Below are positions 27,423 to 39,793 of a stretch of 64,000 bases of DNA, one piece after another. The position numbers and the translations under genes are program-made. Source of the stretch: Acanthochlamys bracteata (Eukaryota; Streptophyta; Magnoliopsida; Pandanales; Velloziaceae); NCBI GenBank assembly GCA_019914995.1, contig CM034135.1, forward strand, positions 7,752,501-7,816,500, written 5' to 3'. The notes beneath the pieces are model-generated. The model did no database searches. It was not told the DNA's origin and worked only from the letters and a program-made list of their open reading frames with translations. How positions within the stretch are numbered: position 1 is the stretch's first letter; every line of letters starts with the position of its first letter.

Positions 27423-29195
27423 GCTGCTGCTTCAATTTCACGTTCTCTCGTGAAATAAATGAATTGAATGGAAGAGTAATTTTTGAATCTTCAATACTAA
27501 GTACACGAAGAGCGTGTCTCAAATATTCGTAATTAAATTTCATAAAAATAAAAAATAAAAAGTAAAATTTTTTTAAAAATAAAATAAAAGTAAAGTTCAG
27601 TATTATATTTCAATAGATTCTAAAAATATATTAAAAATTAAAAAATATAATTATATTAAAAAGTGTGTAAATAAAAAAATTAAAATTGAAGTTTCGCATC
27701 AATAGATTCTAAAAAAATAAAATTTAAAATTTTAAAAATGTAATAAAAAAACATAAATAAAATTCGGATTTAAAATCTGATCGAACAAAATAGAGTTACG
27801 GATATTTGAAACACATCCGAAATATCTAAGTACCTACATTATATTTTTACATTCATTCATTTCTCTTAAAAGTTCAATAAAATTTTTCATCTTTTCTTGC
27901 GATTTATAATTTATTTTAATTACAGAAACTTCATACCTCACTTTTAAGTTCATACTGTGAATTTATAAAACTCATTTATAATTTAATTTTTTACTGAATT
28001 CAATTTTTACTTAAAAATCATATCGTACAAATTAAAACACGGACTAAAACTGTGTTTATTTTAAAATAAATTTATATTTTATAAGTCAATTTAAAAAATA
28101 AATTAAAAATTACATATATTTTATATATTAAAATTAAATATAGTTAATATTAAAAATCAAATGAAAGAACAATATTAAAAATGTACTACTAAAGGGTACG
28201 GAGTAGGTACGTAATTAGTACTACTATTCTTTGACCAATAAGCTACTTCTAAACTAGCTTATAGCTTTTACTATTGATTTGTGACAAAAAAGTCAAGGTC
28301 AAAGTTTTTAGAAAAGAATAAAACTTTTGACTTTCGTTCTCATTTCATACAAGCATAAAAAGTCTAACATATTAATTAATTACTTCCGTTGATGTGAAGT
28401 TTAAGAATGCGTATAAAATAAAATTATTTTAAGATTGCATTAGTTAGTTAGTTAGTTAGTTTTTTAAATTTAATAGAATGATTGTGTATTTTATACACTG
28501 AGTAGACATGAAAAAGGAATATGTTAGATCTTAAGAAATTATCTGTAAAAGGAAAAAAAAAAAAAAAAAAAGAGAAACATCATGACTCTAATTGGATTTA
28601 GCAAATTATGATGAATGAATATGAGATTTTGGTTAATCATTCATTTATTTTTCTTATAAGTAGATTATAATATCTTTTCATTTTTTCTTAGGGATTTGAA
28701 GATATAGAAAATCTTTGGCTGAGCTTTTGAAATACTTATCAATTCAAATAAATATTTTATATATTTTAATAAATTTTTTATAATATTTTAAAATTTTTTT
28801 ATTAGAAAGTACGTAAAACTTATATGTTTAAAGATTTTTGTTATTTTTTAAAATAAAAAATCAAATCCATTTTTTAAAAACTTTTAAAAATTGTTTATTC
28901 AGAAAAAATTCTATTCATAAGCATTTTAAAATATTTTTGTAGTAGAATTAATTTGAATATGTATTTTTTCAACTTTGTGTAAAGGGCATGTATTAGTTTG
29001 CTAAGATCTCACTTTTGTTTTTAACTAAAAATTTGTTTTTCAGAATCACTTCCAATATAATCAAACACTATAATTGATTTCTTTACTCATTTTTTATAAT
29101 TAGAACTTCTATCAAATATGTATACAGATTTTTATTTTTTGATATTATAAGTTCTAACAAATAAGCACTTAAAAAATTTGTTACTCCGCCTAGAA

Positions 29196-29412
29196 GACAT
29201 TTGGAAGTGTTTTTAAAATAAAATTTTTTTTTATAAAAAATATTTTTTTTTCAAAAATGAGTATTTTTTTATTTTAAAAAAATAATAAAAATAATTTCAC
29301 TACATAAAATTTTTCTACGATTTCTAAATTTTTAAATAAATTTTTTAAATATTTATATAATAAAAAATTAAAAAGTTACTTTTTTAGTAAGATAAACCAA
29401 ACAGCCTTTTAA
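29196..29412. mobile_element. Degraded copy of the AT-rich MITE family
   Basis: Runs from ACATTTGGAAGTGTTTTTAAA to TTTTTTAGTAAGATAAACCAAAC. The internal landmarks TTTCACTACATAAAATTTTT and CTAAATTTTTAAATAAATT match the 24753 copy in order and spacing. Confidence 0.55.
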
Positions 29413-30387
29413 TTATGCAATATAATTTTTCACGACAAACCATTGCACTGTACATTCATGATGAATAAACATTCTTATAATGCAATATACGCAAAAGAAT
29501 AACGTATGCTTGATAGTGTGTATTAAAGAATGTATGCAAAACTTCCAACGGAAGTTTGAAAATAATGTATTGCACAAGTTGATCGTTCTCTTTTCCTTTT
29601 CGTTACCTTCTGTTTTCTTTATTCATATTGGCACTCCAAATTAAATTAAGTTCGAATTAGTAATAAAATGAATTGAATTATATTTGAGTGAAAAACAAAC
29701 TATTTAGTTAAAATAGGCTTACATTAATAGCGAAAAAATTAGAAATTATAATAGAGTGAAGTTAACTTATGGTTCGATTTGGTTGTGCGTTTCTTTCTAA
29801 TTTTAGTTTAAATTTTATTTCATATTTCATAATAAGTCTTCTATAATTTTTTCATAAACTTTATTTAAAAATATAGAAAACTTTGAAGTCATAAAATCTA
29901 TTATTACATATTTTTATTAACGTTTTAAATAAAAAAATAAAACTTATTTATAAGAAAATCAACAAAATATTTTATATTTAAAAAGTTTTTATTTTATAAG
30001 CATTTCTAAATATCTCTTATTAGATAGATCAGTCTCTTGCTTTGAGTTGGGCTAGATTGCGTATGAAATAAATATATGCTTATATTTAGAATATGCTAAT
30101 CTATAACTTAAAAATCAAACAATAGCAAAAGAAAGAAAGGAAAAGAAAAAAGAGACATGATCATGAAGTTGTTGCTAAGAATCTTCATTCACGTTCAGCT
30201 TTCATTTTCAATTCTTGTCTAAAATATAATTATACACATACATACATTATACGTACATTACCGACTTATTTATATAAAAATAACTAAAAAAAATTATTTC
30301 GCATAAATAAAATTTTCTTTTAAAAGAGAAGAAGAAAACGTAGAGCATGCACGAGGCACATCTTCTACATTCATTCATTCAGAATTA

Positions 30388-30620
30388 AAGTGATGTTTGA
30401 AAATATTTATAAAATAAAATTTTTCTAAAATATAAAATATTTTATCTATTTTAAAAAACGAACTCTATTATTTTTAATTTGAAAATATAATAAAAATAAG
30501 CAATAAAAAAATTTTACTATATAAAATTTTTCTATACTTTAAAAATTTTTAAATAAATTCTCTATACTTATAAAAATATAAAATAAAAAAATGATAATCA
30601 GCTTTTCCCAAACGCTTTGC
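30388..30620. mobile_element. Degraded copy of the AT-rich MITE family
   Basis: Begins GTGATGTTTGAAAATATTTA and ends CAGCTTTTCCCAAACGC. Internal TTTACTATATAAAATTTTTC and AATTTTTAAATAAATTCT match other copies in order. Confidence 0.55.
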
Positions 30621-31115
30621 CAAATGATAATCAACTTTCCCAAAATTTTGGTGTTTTTTTTGTGGCTAGTTTAAGATTAGTTGGAGCTTGTAGGACCGGT
30701 TGGTAAGATTTGAAGTCACCAAAAAAATCAACTTTTTAAGTTGCAAAATAACTAATAAGTGATGACAAGTTCCATGTTTTTCTCTTGTTTTTTCTATGGC
30801 TAATGAATGAAGCATTGTTTTGTTTGTTACATTATATTTAATAATCTCCCACATCCGCCGATTAAAAGTTATTAAAGTAATATTAACTAAAACGTCCCTA
30901 TGAAAACACTAGCTCACTTCATTTTTTAAGTGTATTCTTTAAGGCTGAAGTGAATTTAAAAAAAATTATGCTAAGAAGCGGCTTAATTGCCGCCCATAAG
31001 CTAATAAAATAAAAAAGAATAACAAAAAAAGCAAGTGTTCATATGCTCAAATGATGCTATATTAGAAATCTAAAGAAGAAAAGTTTTATTAGATTACCAT
31101 TGATAACAAGCATGC

Positions 31116-31459
31116 TTATTGGTCATGATTCTGCTTCTTGTAACTTGAAAACCTCTCAGAAAATCCATTCATTGACCTCCCAGGTTTAGTCTCTAAAGAA
31201 CAACCTGCAAAAAATCATCATCATTTAACTCAACACTAAAATCTCTCCCAATACATGATAGCCTGCTTGTACTTTAAAACATTCATTAAATATTGGTGTA
31301 AAATAAAATACAGAACTTCTGAAGATGATCAAAAAAATTTAAGCATCAACAGAAGATGAAAAAGATTTGAAAATTACTGAAACTAGTAACAGTTCAGGTG
31401 GATAGTACCTATTCTCAGAATAGAGAAGATTGCACCATTGAGCACCTCAACGCAGGCAC
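31116..31459 (-). other. Two candidate alternative 3' coding exons of the DCD gene
   Basis: Beyond the TGA of the DCD reading frame, two segments look like exons. The first, 31409-31459 (51 nt), lies between TTTTCAG and GTACTATC. The second, 31116-31204, starts after TTTTTTGCAG and ends in TAA. Each has one open phase through it and the phases agree, giving VEVLNGAIFSILRIG then CSLETKPGRSMNGFSERF and so on. A phase-1 donor inside the last coding exon (CTGCAG|GTCAAC, exon end 31724) would join them in frame and replace the last ~20 residues with ~46. They may instead be spliced 3' UTR. Confidence 0.45.
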
Positions 31460-31661
31460 CTGAAAACCACAAAACCAAACCTGCAAACTGAAGACATTCC
31501 TTATGACAATTAATCGAGCTCCTACATTTTGACAAGAATGGATAACGCATTCATCGATAAACATTAGTAACAAAAGAATACAGCATGCCATAATAAAGCC
31601 AATGTATATATCCATAGAATACATCCCAAGCATCAATATGATCTGCTCCATAATTTAAACC

Positions 31662-34600
31662 TCAATATCGATACAGATAATGGTAAGCAGTTGATTCTGA
31701 CCTTGGAGGATAATGAAGTTGACCTGCAGATGATAAGCTTTGGGTAGGAGGAGGATACACAGCTGCAGACAAGCTTTGGGTAGGTGTAGGAGGGTAAGCA
31801 GCAGATGATACACTACGGTTTGGAGGAGGGTAACCCGCAGATGATAAGCTTTGGGTAGGAGGAGGATACACAGCTGCAGACAAGCTTTGGGTAGGTGGAG
31901 GAGGGTAAGCAGCAGATGATACACTATGGGTTGGAGGAGGGTAACCCGCAGATGGTAAGCTAAGAGGGTAAGCAACTGATGATATGTTTTGAATACTTGG
32001 AAGGTAAGCAGCTGATGATGAACTTCCAGAATATGGAGCCTCTTGGTATGCAACATGATCCCTATATAAAGTGTAGGATCGTGTGTATTCTATAGGCTCA
32101 CGATATGCATATGGGTCACGCACCTCAACCAGAGAATCCCTTCTCAAATAGTAATCATCTGCAGGTCGCTCATACACATAGGTTGGAGGGGGAACCTGTG
32201 GTGGTGGGACCACTAAGGTACGAGGAGGGGGTGGTGATGGATATCTTTCCCTAACCCTTTCTCTTTCGTGATCCAAATGTCTTCTGTATCCTAACTCCCT
32301 GCTATCCTCCACTTGACGCCTTTTACGTTCAAACTCATTTAAAATTTCCTCATGACGCCTCCTGCGTTCAGATTCACTGCGACCTTCTTGATATGTTGTC
32401 TTTCTCCGCCAATCAGAACTTTCCGCCAAGTTTGTTCCACCAACTTTGCGAGTAGCTTGATTTGGCTTAGAGGGCTTGCCTTCTTTGTGGAAGACCTCGC
32501 ATAAGTTTTTGACCTGAGACAATTTTTTATCAGTATCTAAGTGAAAATGAGACTGATGGTAAAACATGAAAAACATGCCTGCTCTCGAGACAGCTGACAG
32601 TCAAACTTGTTTCTGGAATAGTAGTTCTTTCTTATGATTGGCCTGAACTTCTCTTCCGGTAATGGCTTGCAATCATTCAGCACAGAAAACCTGACCTGCT
32701 AGAATAAAAGACCTATTAGCAAAGGCTTACAACTCTCACAAGTAGGACATAGACGATTTTCGCTGTGTTGGACTATAATTAAATTCATAGGTAGGACTAC
32801 ACTATTTTGGCTGTGGGTGACTACAATAACTTCATCAATGATAGTCTTCCGTGATTTGAAAAACAAAAATAGTGAAGATCTATTATTTGTAATAAGTCTA
32901 CGAGACAAAAGCACGAATAAGAAGATGAACTTCTAACTAGAGTACAAATTCTGTAAGCTAAACATAGTACGATCCTTCTACCAAAAAGGAAAAGATTCAA
33001 GAGGTGTGTAAATCAAAGAAGAGTGGGTTAAAAATGGAGGGATGTTGCGCATCAAACTCGGGTACATAAAAGTGACAGCAAAGAGGGCATTAATATGCAT
33101 TTAAACCGACATAATCGAAATAAATACGAGTAAACATCTACACCTTTAAGATAAATGCAAAACTCTTCTAACAGCTGGCAAAATCCTATAACGTGAGGAG
33201 TTGCACAAGTCAAAAGTAGAGTCCCGAGAGATATATAATTATTGTATCATATTAATCAAGTCTTGGACGTTAACATCAGGATCGTAGTAAATTGAATTCT
33301 CATTGATTAGATCCTTGGCATATCATTGCTTTTTATCTAGAAGTTATACCAGAGGCACTTCTCCATAAGAACTAAATATTCAACGAAGTATTTCATATAA
33401 TATTAAATCTAGGAAACATGGGGGACTACACCTGAAACTGTTAACGTCATCATCGATCTCTTAAATTAAGTCATTCTCTCATGTATCAACAATAATATTT
33501 GTAAACAGTAAAATGTTATCAAACTCGGAAATCACGTGCACATTGATTTCTTCTGACGGCTTACTTATTCATTTAAAATTTCAATTTGTTTGGTCATTGG
33601 AGGAGCTTCTTAGGAGGAGCTTCTTAAGTATTCAAAGAAGCAAAAGAGAAAGATGTGCATTTCATAGAAATTCATAAACTGAAAGGACATGTCTTCCAAC
33701 TTATACTCCTTTGCAACCAGCCTATTAAGAAAATTGCAGTTATATAAAATCAGTACGATGGTCTTTTACGGGAAAACCAATTCAAGCTCACATGCACATA
33801 GCCTCAATTCAAGGTGACAGGTGCGAAAACTATGGCCCTTTATAGTCTCCCCAAAAGACGCACTGAACAAGAATTTCAAGTTTGAGGACTAAAGGAGAAA
33901 TCTTGAAAGTTCTAATAACTGAAGTGCAAAATTACAAAGTTAAGGGTCTAGTGCAGACTTCGACCTTGAATATAATGACTTACCTTCCTTAAAAACCAAA
34001 GAAGTGAGGAGGACCAACCAACATCCAACTCGCCTATTACTTGTATGACATGTCAAGACATAGAACTAGGGAAAGCCTATTTAAGGCAATTATATTCTAT
34101 GTTCATACTTAAGTCTCCTAGAGATACTTTGACATTTAACCATAAATATATAATGAGAAAAACATTCAGCTAATTTTCTCACCTGAGAAGGAAATGCTGA
34201 ATTAAAGGCTTTGGGCTCGATATTATAACCACCATGACTGGTGGCTTTGTATATTCCATACATCAACCTTAGGTCAATATCAAACAGAAACAGCCTCATT
34301 CCCTTGTACACCTTTGCCACTATATCCTTTTTAGTTTCAGGCAACCCCAAGACCTTGTACTTGTAGCAGTCTTTTTTAGTCTTAGAGCTGCACATGAAAA
34401 TTAAACCCATCCCATCTTTGTTCTTCAAATCCTTCTTCTCAGAGGCTGATGCATCAGGTTTGTCTTTTTTAACAGCTGGTGCAGCAGTACCAGCAGCTAC
34501 AGCAGAAGGCTTAGGATTGCGAGCATCATTAGCAGCTACAGCGCCCCTGCTTGAAGTAGCAGCCATTCCTTTCTTCTTCCTTTTCCTCTTAGATTTCTTT

Positions 34601-35793
34601 TTTGAGGAATCATCTAGTTTCTCACCATCCTTCACCTTAGGTTTCGATTCTTCTTTCCCTACCTTCCCACTTCCAGCTATAAAAACAGCTGCTGCATCTC
34701 CATCGCCTTCGCCAACTTCTTTTGCAGTACCTTTCTCGTTAGCCTTAACACCAGAGCTACTACAACCTCCTGCCATAGCAGTAGAAGGCTTCACTACATT
34801 ACCATCTCCATCTTCTTTGCTAACTTGTTTACTACTCGCTTGTTCGTCCTTAGAAGTTAAGACATTACCAGTAGCTCCTGCAGCAGAGTTAGGCTTCCCT
34901 GCAGCACCAGTGGGTACAGCACTATTGGTTGCACCAATAGCTACTGGTTTTTTCTTTAGCACGACCTTCTTAACCTTCCTGATAAAAGCCCCTTTTGGTT
35001 TTTCACCCTTAACCTCCTCTTTCTTATCTTCTTCCTCCAAATTTACACCTTCAGAGCTAACAGGGACTGGTCCATTTCCATCTCCTTCACCAACCACTTC
35101 TCCACTAGTCTTGTTTTCGTCCTTAGAAGCAGAGGCAATACTGCCTGCAGCTGCTGCAGTATTAGGCCTGTCTGCACCACCAGTAGACACAGAACTAGTG
35201 GTTGCTACTGGCTTCTTCTTCTTCACTATCTTCTTAACCTTCTTCTTAGCAGCCCCTTTTGGCATCTCATCACCTTTTACCCCATCCTTTATACGACTAT
35301 CCTCCATTCCTTGGCCTTGGGAACTAGTAGTTCCCTGTGCTTTCTCTGTGCCATCTTTAGCATCTTTGCTCTCGTCCTCATTAACTTTTACTCTGGAAAC
35401 AACCGTTGCTACTGCTGTTTCCTCCTCTTCTATCTTCACAATTTCTTTTGCATGCACTTCACCAACCACTTCATCTCCAGGAATAGCTGCACCATCTTTT
35501 CTTGTAACAGCCCCATTGTCCTTTGAATCCTTCATATCTCCATGATTTGTTACTGTACAATCAGAAGCAGCTATAGCTGTTTCTTCTGTGCTTGCTTCTT
35601 CAATGACTCCATTTTGGACATCTTTTGCGTCTCCTTCCCCCGATGCCCCACCTTGAGAAACAAGGTTAGCACCGCGTTCTTCAGCATTGACTGGTTCAGT
35701 ATGCTCCAGCTCCATCTCTGTAGCGCTCCCACTGCCCCCTGGCCTTGGCTGTACGTTGGAGGCAGCAGTCGTATTGGCTTTTGGTCTTCTCAT
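31662..35793 (-). CDS. DCD (development and cell death) domain protein with Lys/Glu-rich N terminus and YPPP-repeat tail
   Basis: DCD-domain proteins respond to stress and are linked to cell death; the exact role of this one is unknown. Three coding exons: 34183-35793, 32579-32695, 31662-32513; 859 residues. The start is the first in-frame AUG (MRRPKANTT). Residues ~1-460 are low-complexity Ala/Lys/Glu/Ser with three diverged copies of a unit containing KKVKKIVKKKKPVA. The DCD domain spans ~463-590: GLIFMCSSKTKKDCYKYKVL, KGMRLFLFDIDLRLMYGIYK, GGYNIEPKAFNSAFPSQ, then RNKFDCQLSREQVKNLCEVF. An Arg/Glu-rich region (RRRRHEEILNEFERKRRQ) and a Pro/Tyr/Ser repeat tail follow. Intron 2 (32514-32578) has a GC donor. 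An inferred leader exon lies near 39.8 kb. A long open frame antisense to exon 1 is a composition artefact. Confidence 0.92.
31737..31958 (-). repeat. In-frame tandem repeat, 111 bp unit, in the DCD C-terminal tail
   Basis: Two near-identical copies (31737-31847 and 31848-31958) with a period of 111 bp, exactly 37 codons. Each holds three shorter sub-units of the form SLSSAGYPPPT or SVSSAAYPPP. The few differences are scattered substitutions, so the duplication is recent and keeps the frame. Confidence 0.85.
32514..32578 (-). other. GC-AG intron in the DCD gene (65 nt)
   Basis: The exon end reads CGAGAGCAG followed by intron GCATGT; the acceptor is TTGTCTCAG. It joins LSREQ to VKNLCEVF, the usual end of the DCD domain. 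Reading through hits a TAG, and nearby GT dinucleotides give the wrong phase. Confidence 0.85.
32696..34182. other. DCD gene intron 1 (1.49 kb)
   Basis: A GT-AG intron between the two halves of the DCD domain. I see no coding potential or recognisable element in it. Confidence 0.8.
34414..35280 (-). repeat. Three diverged tandem protein repeats in DCD exon 1
   Basis: Residues ~172-260, ~261-386 and ~387-460 each start with a VKG/VKDGE motif, continue through a Lys-rich block (KKKVKKIVKKKKPVA, RKVKKVVLKKKPVA, KKKSKRKRKKKGMAA), then an Ala/Thr/Ser stretch with a PN/NPKPS motif, and end in an acidic or Lys/Asp stretch. The middle unit carries an extra acidic block. The third is the most diverged. 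Confidence 0.65.
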
Positions 35794-38700
35794 GTTAACT
35801 GAAGAAGAGTGGACCAATCTTCAACAGCTTCCAGGAAGAAATGCAGAAAACAAATAGGAGAACATAAACGCCGAATAACATAACGTTGAAGAGTGAGGAT
35901 GGAAAACCTAGTAAACCAAAGAGTTTTACGCAACAGATTATGAAAACCATGACTAGAGTAATGGCACTTTCGGGATCGCGTTTGGGGGTGCTTTTTTGGG
36001 CTTCAAAATTTTGGAGGGCACGGGTGAATTTTAAGTCATAGAATTACTATATGTACAAATTCTTTTTTTTTTTAAACAATAAATTTTTTTTCTAAAAAGC
36101 GCTTGTTTATCAAAAGCTCTTTTTTTCAGCTATCCCAAACATGCCTTAAGCGTCAATAGTCCAGTCAAATCACACAGCAATTTCAAGCAAAATAAAGCTT
36201 AGATAAAATTGTCATATCGGATTAGAAATTGTTTTAAAAGAACATATCTTTTACAGCGTAAGAAAAATATTAATTAAACATTTTTTTATAAGAAATCTAA
36301 GTGAAGCTATTTTTCTCCTAAACAGGGAATGGGACCCCGTGGGGGCGGAACCCAACACCATTCATTTCCAAACAATAAGCACGAGCTTTACTTTGAACCA
36401 AACCCCATTCCGTGGGATTAATTCATCCCTAAAGTTACACAAAAGGGGCAATTAAGGAATGCTTAAGCATGTTGTAAGTCATTAAGTGTTTCTATAGTCT
36501 AAAAGCGTACGTATAAAGCGTTTTTAAAGTGTCTAACAGTGGAATAAGTGTCAGATAAATGCCTAATTAAGTGTCGTGCCCGATATGTGTTAAAAAAAGG
36601 ATGCACAACTTACTAGAAGTGCATACGCTTCCTAGGTTGCATTGATGAATGTTTCTTTCTTCCACTAAAAAAAATCTATTTTGGAAGCTTCGAGCTAAAA
36701 AAATCACAACTATATGGTTATAACATACCATATGTATAGTTTAAAGTGCGATACAGAGAACTACATGTAGAAATTTAAATTATGTAAGCTGCCCTCAATA
36801 AATTCTTTGTCAAATACTGTTATCTCTTAATGATATAATGAATTAAAAGTTCTAAATAATTCTTTTCTAAAGATCATGCTACCATTAAATTATAACAATA
36901 ACTTCTGTTATGTCTCTAATGGTAAATCATATATAATACTTTCAATTATATAACTCAAATTTCTTATTGAATGAAATTTTCTTCTAATCAATAACTGTAG
37001 TTCCAATGATTTGTTTGATCGACTAATCCCGATCCTGGCCATTCCGAATCCAGATCAACCGAATTTGATCCGGGGGTCTCAAAAGGATTAAAGTTAACCA
37101 CACCCTTGCGTCAGTTGTAACAACTTTCCTCATATCATAAGGAGGAAGAACCAAAGGTGGTCACGTACTGCATATAACCACCACGACTAAGTGCTAAATA
37201 ACCAGACAACCGCCTCAAAACCATTAGTATTTCAATAGGTGACAAACTATTGTCGCTTCCAATCGCGATCACGATCACTCATTTCCTATTTATTATTTTT
37301 TAAAAGGAAATTTAAAAAGTAAGAAATAAAGTACAAACAATAAAACTTCTTTAAAAGCAGTATAAATAATAGTGAAAAATGTTAAAAACTTTCTAATAGC
37401 AATAAGTTACTTTTTCAATTTCTTTTATTTATTATAAGAAGATCTGAACTACAGATTCAATTGATTCTTCAATCCTCCCAATCCTTTTCTGAAACTCTAG
37501 CTGAGGATCCGACCCCGACTGTGATATTGCCAATCTTGGTTCCAACTTGTGTTTGAACTCTTATTTATCAAAATTATAATTACATAAGAAAGAGTTATTT
37601 GAATATAAGTGAAAAAATGATATATGACTTACCATAAGAAACATAACAACATTATCATTTCATTTTTAATGGTAACACCGATCTTTGTAAAGAATTAGTT
37701 AGAAGGGTAACTTCGCTATTTCCATTTGATTCATTAAGAGATAATAGTGTTTAATATAAAATTAACAGCAAATTAGGCAATTCAAAATTTTCACCTGTGG
37801 TGCTTTGTATCACTCTTTAAAGTAGTAGAGACTAGGTTTTCTTTTAAAAAAGTATGATTACGCTGTTATTGATTAATGAAAATTCAGTATTACTTTTGAT
37901 TTAGAAAAAGCTTAACCATATCACAAGATACATGCAAGAAATACTTGCAAATATAAAATTTCATAGGGTGGGGTTAGGTTGGTTGCCACCTATAAAATAT
38001 TATCAATATTTAGGCCCTTTGCAAATGATCCATATAACAAACTCCATCTAGTGGCATAACATTTTGTTGAAGAAGATCCATAGAACTAAGCCATAATACG
38101 ATTCTATATTTAAACATTAGCTCCCATACAGAGAAAAGGAGAGATCAAGTGATTATTAAGTTTATTACCATATAGAACAGTTAGTGAATTAGAAACCTAA
38201 GATAATATATAGACTAGGTTGTAACCTTATATTTGTATTGGTCCCCATTAAGAGTTGCACTGCTGGATCTAGATGTGCATGTACTTTGTGCCTTGTCTTT
38301 TTATCAAATTGAATACAATAAAATCTAGTGCTTCAAGTTTGCTTCCTTCTTGGGTATTCTAATAACAAAGGCATATGGACCCAGCTTAGACCACTTTTTG
38401 CAAATCTAAACTGAACATATGAAAAAACTCTGGGCAGTTCATGTTCTAGACTAAGCCCAGACAATTCAACCTATTACAGGTACAAGCTACCTTTAATATG
38501 CGCTATATGTAATTAATGCTGGTGACATCCATAATAATGATTGAAGACAACAAGTACCACACTGTTTCAGCCAAACTACAGTTGATTGAAATCAGATTCT
38601 TTTTTCAGGTTGTGACCACAATAGCAAAGATCATACTAACTTATGCTTACTGTGTATCTCAGATTTTGGTAGGACTTAACCGATATGATCTAAACTACAT

Positions 38701-39793
38701 AATAAACGGTAATCATTTGAGTACGGTTTTGGTAGCTTTGGGCTACACGTCCAAGAACTCATTAACTATGGAACCTTTCCAAAACGGTTTCCTTCATAGC
38801 AGCCAATAGTTTCAAGGAAGTTTTAAGTTGATGCCGAACGAGTCTAATTAGGCAAAGAAGCATGGCATAATAAGCACCAATCAGTGATGCCTCAAAGTAT
38901 GGAAGAAAGAGAAAAGCATTCACACTATGTGTTACAAACACCTAAATAAAAAATTTAAAAAAAAAACAATTCAATTTTTTCTACTAACATAAGATGAGTT
39001 CATGAACCAGAAAGCTGTGTTGATACATGAGACGCATACTTACCAACTCAGGACTAGTCGGCCTATCACTCACTAGCATTGAATAATCAAAAGCTTTTCT
39101 TTTTCCTTATTCACCACTTCTTATCAAACAAATTGAACCCAATTCAGCTCAAGATTATTATAGGATCAATCATAACCTATTCTTCACAAACATTCACTAA
39201 CAACAAATATCCGTTTTCTTATTTACCGCTCCTTATTAAATCAACAAAGCCCAATTCAATTACACATCGACACAGAACCATCATGACCGATTCTTCGTGA
39301 GCATCCAAGAATAAAAACTCTTTTGTATTCCTTACCACTTGTTGTCAAATCAATATAACCCAATGCCGTTCGTGATCTATTCTTCACAAGCATTCATAAC
39401 AAAATTTTTCAAATTTCCTTATTCACTACTCTTTCTCAAATCAATAGAACCCATTTCAATTGCATATCAACAATGTGACCTAAATTTTGTTTCTCTCGTT
39501 TACATACTAATCATTAATTGATAGTCAATATGAACCCAAATTCGACCAAAACAACACAGAAATTTTCTAGAATTTTCGCAAAATAAATTTTCTTCATTCA
39601 TCTGATCAATCAAAGAAACAAAAAACTCGATCTTTCTATTCAATATGGTTCAAAAAATTATTCAAAACTTTGAAAAAAGAAAACACCAACTGATTTCTTC
39701 AATCGATTGATTCCAATACAGCTTGAATCCGAAACAAATTAGATTGAAATTGAAGTGGGAAAAAAATTGCGATTGATATTTGTTTCACTTTAC
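35794..39793 (-). other. Inferred 4 kb 5' UTR intron of the DCD gene
   Basis: On the minus strand CACTCTTCTTCAG|TTAACATG is a strong acceptor five bases before the DCD start codon. A leader-like sequence ending TTCTTCGAG|GTAAAG lies at 39794. No gene is visible between them, so a single leader intron (35799-39793) is the simplest reading. It holds AT-rich DNA, a possible small inverted-repeat remnant at 36330-36430 (GGGAATGGGACCCCG against CCCATTCCGTGGG), and a decayed minisatellite near 39.1-39.5 kb. Confidence 0.5.
39101..39500. repeat. Decayed minisatellite, four units of roughly 90-113 bp
   Basis: Units start at about 39101, 39214, 39321 and 39413. Each opens with a TTTCCTTATTCACCACT-like segment, then TATCAAATCAA, then GAACCCAATTCAA, then CCTATTCTTCACAAGCATTC. 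The period varies (113, 107, 92), so units have diverged and lost pieces. Confidence 0.65.

Larger units (their letters stand above)
24112..31115. other. 7 kb gene-poor, MITE-rich intergenic region
   Basis: I see no supportable gene here. The DNA is extremely AT-rich and holds many related AT-rich inverted-repeat elements, the clearest at 24753-24999, 26488-26690, 29196-29412, 29770-30020 and 30388-30620. Other landmarks are a GC-rich patch with TGGGCC motifs at 26050-26125, a (CCG)n run at 27402-27422, a (TTAG)n run at about 28440-28463 and an A run at 28551-28571. Confidence 0.6.

Noticed and set aside
31415..31651. 78-residue minus-strand frame starting just after the DCD stop
   Set aside because: Hydrophobic and low-complexity, it overlaps the candidate alternative exon in a different frame and has no homology I recognise.
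34394..35545. 383-residue open frame on the + strand opposite DCD exon 1
   Set aside because: It is a composition shadow: the minus strand encodes Ala/Lys/Glu/Ser-rich repeats that leave the opposite strand free of stops. The minus frame holds the DCD domain and splices in phase.
37010..37560. Possible LTR or MITE remnant with CCGAATCC/GATCCGGGG motifs
   Set aside because: I looked for matching inverted or direct ends and found none convincing; left undescribed as an element.
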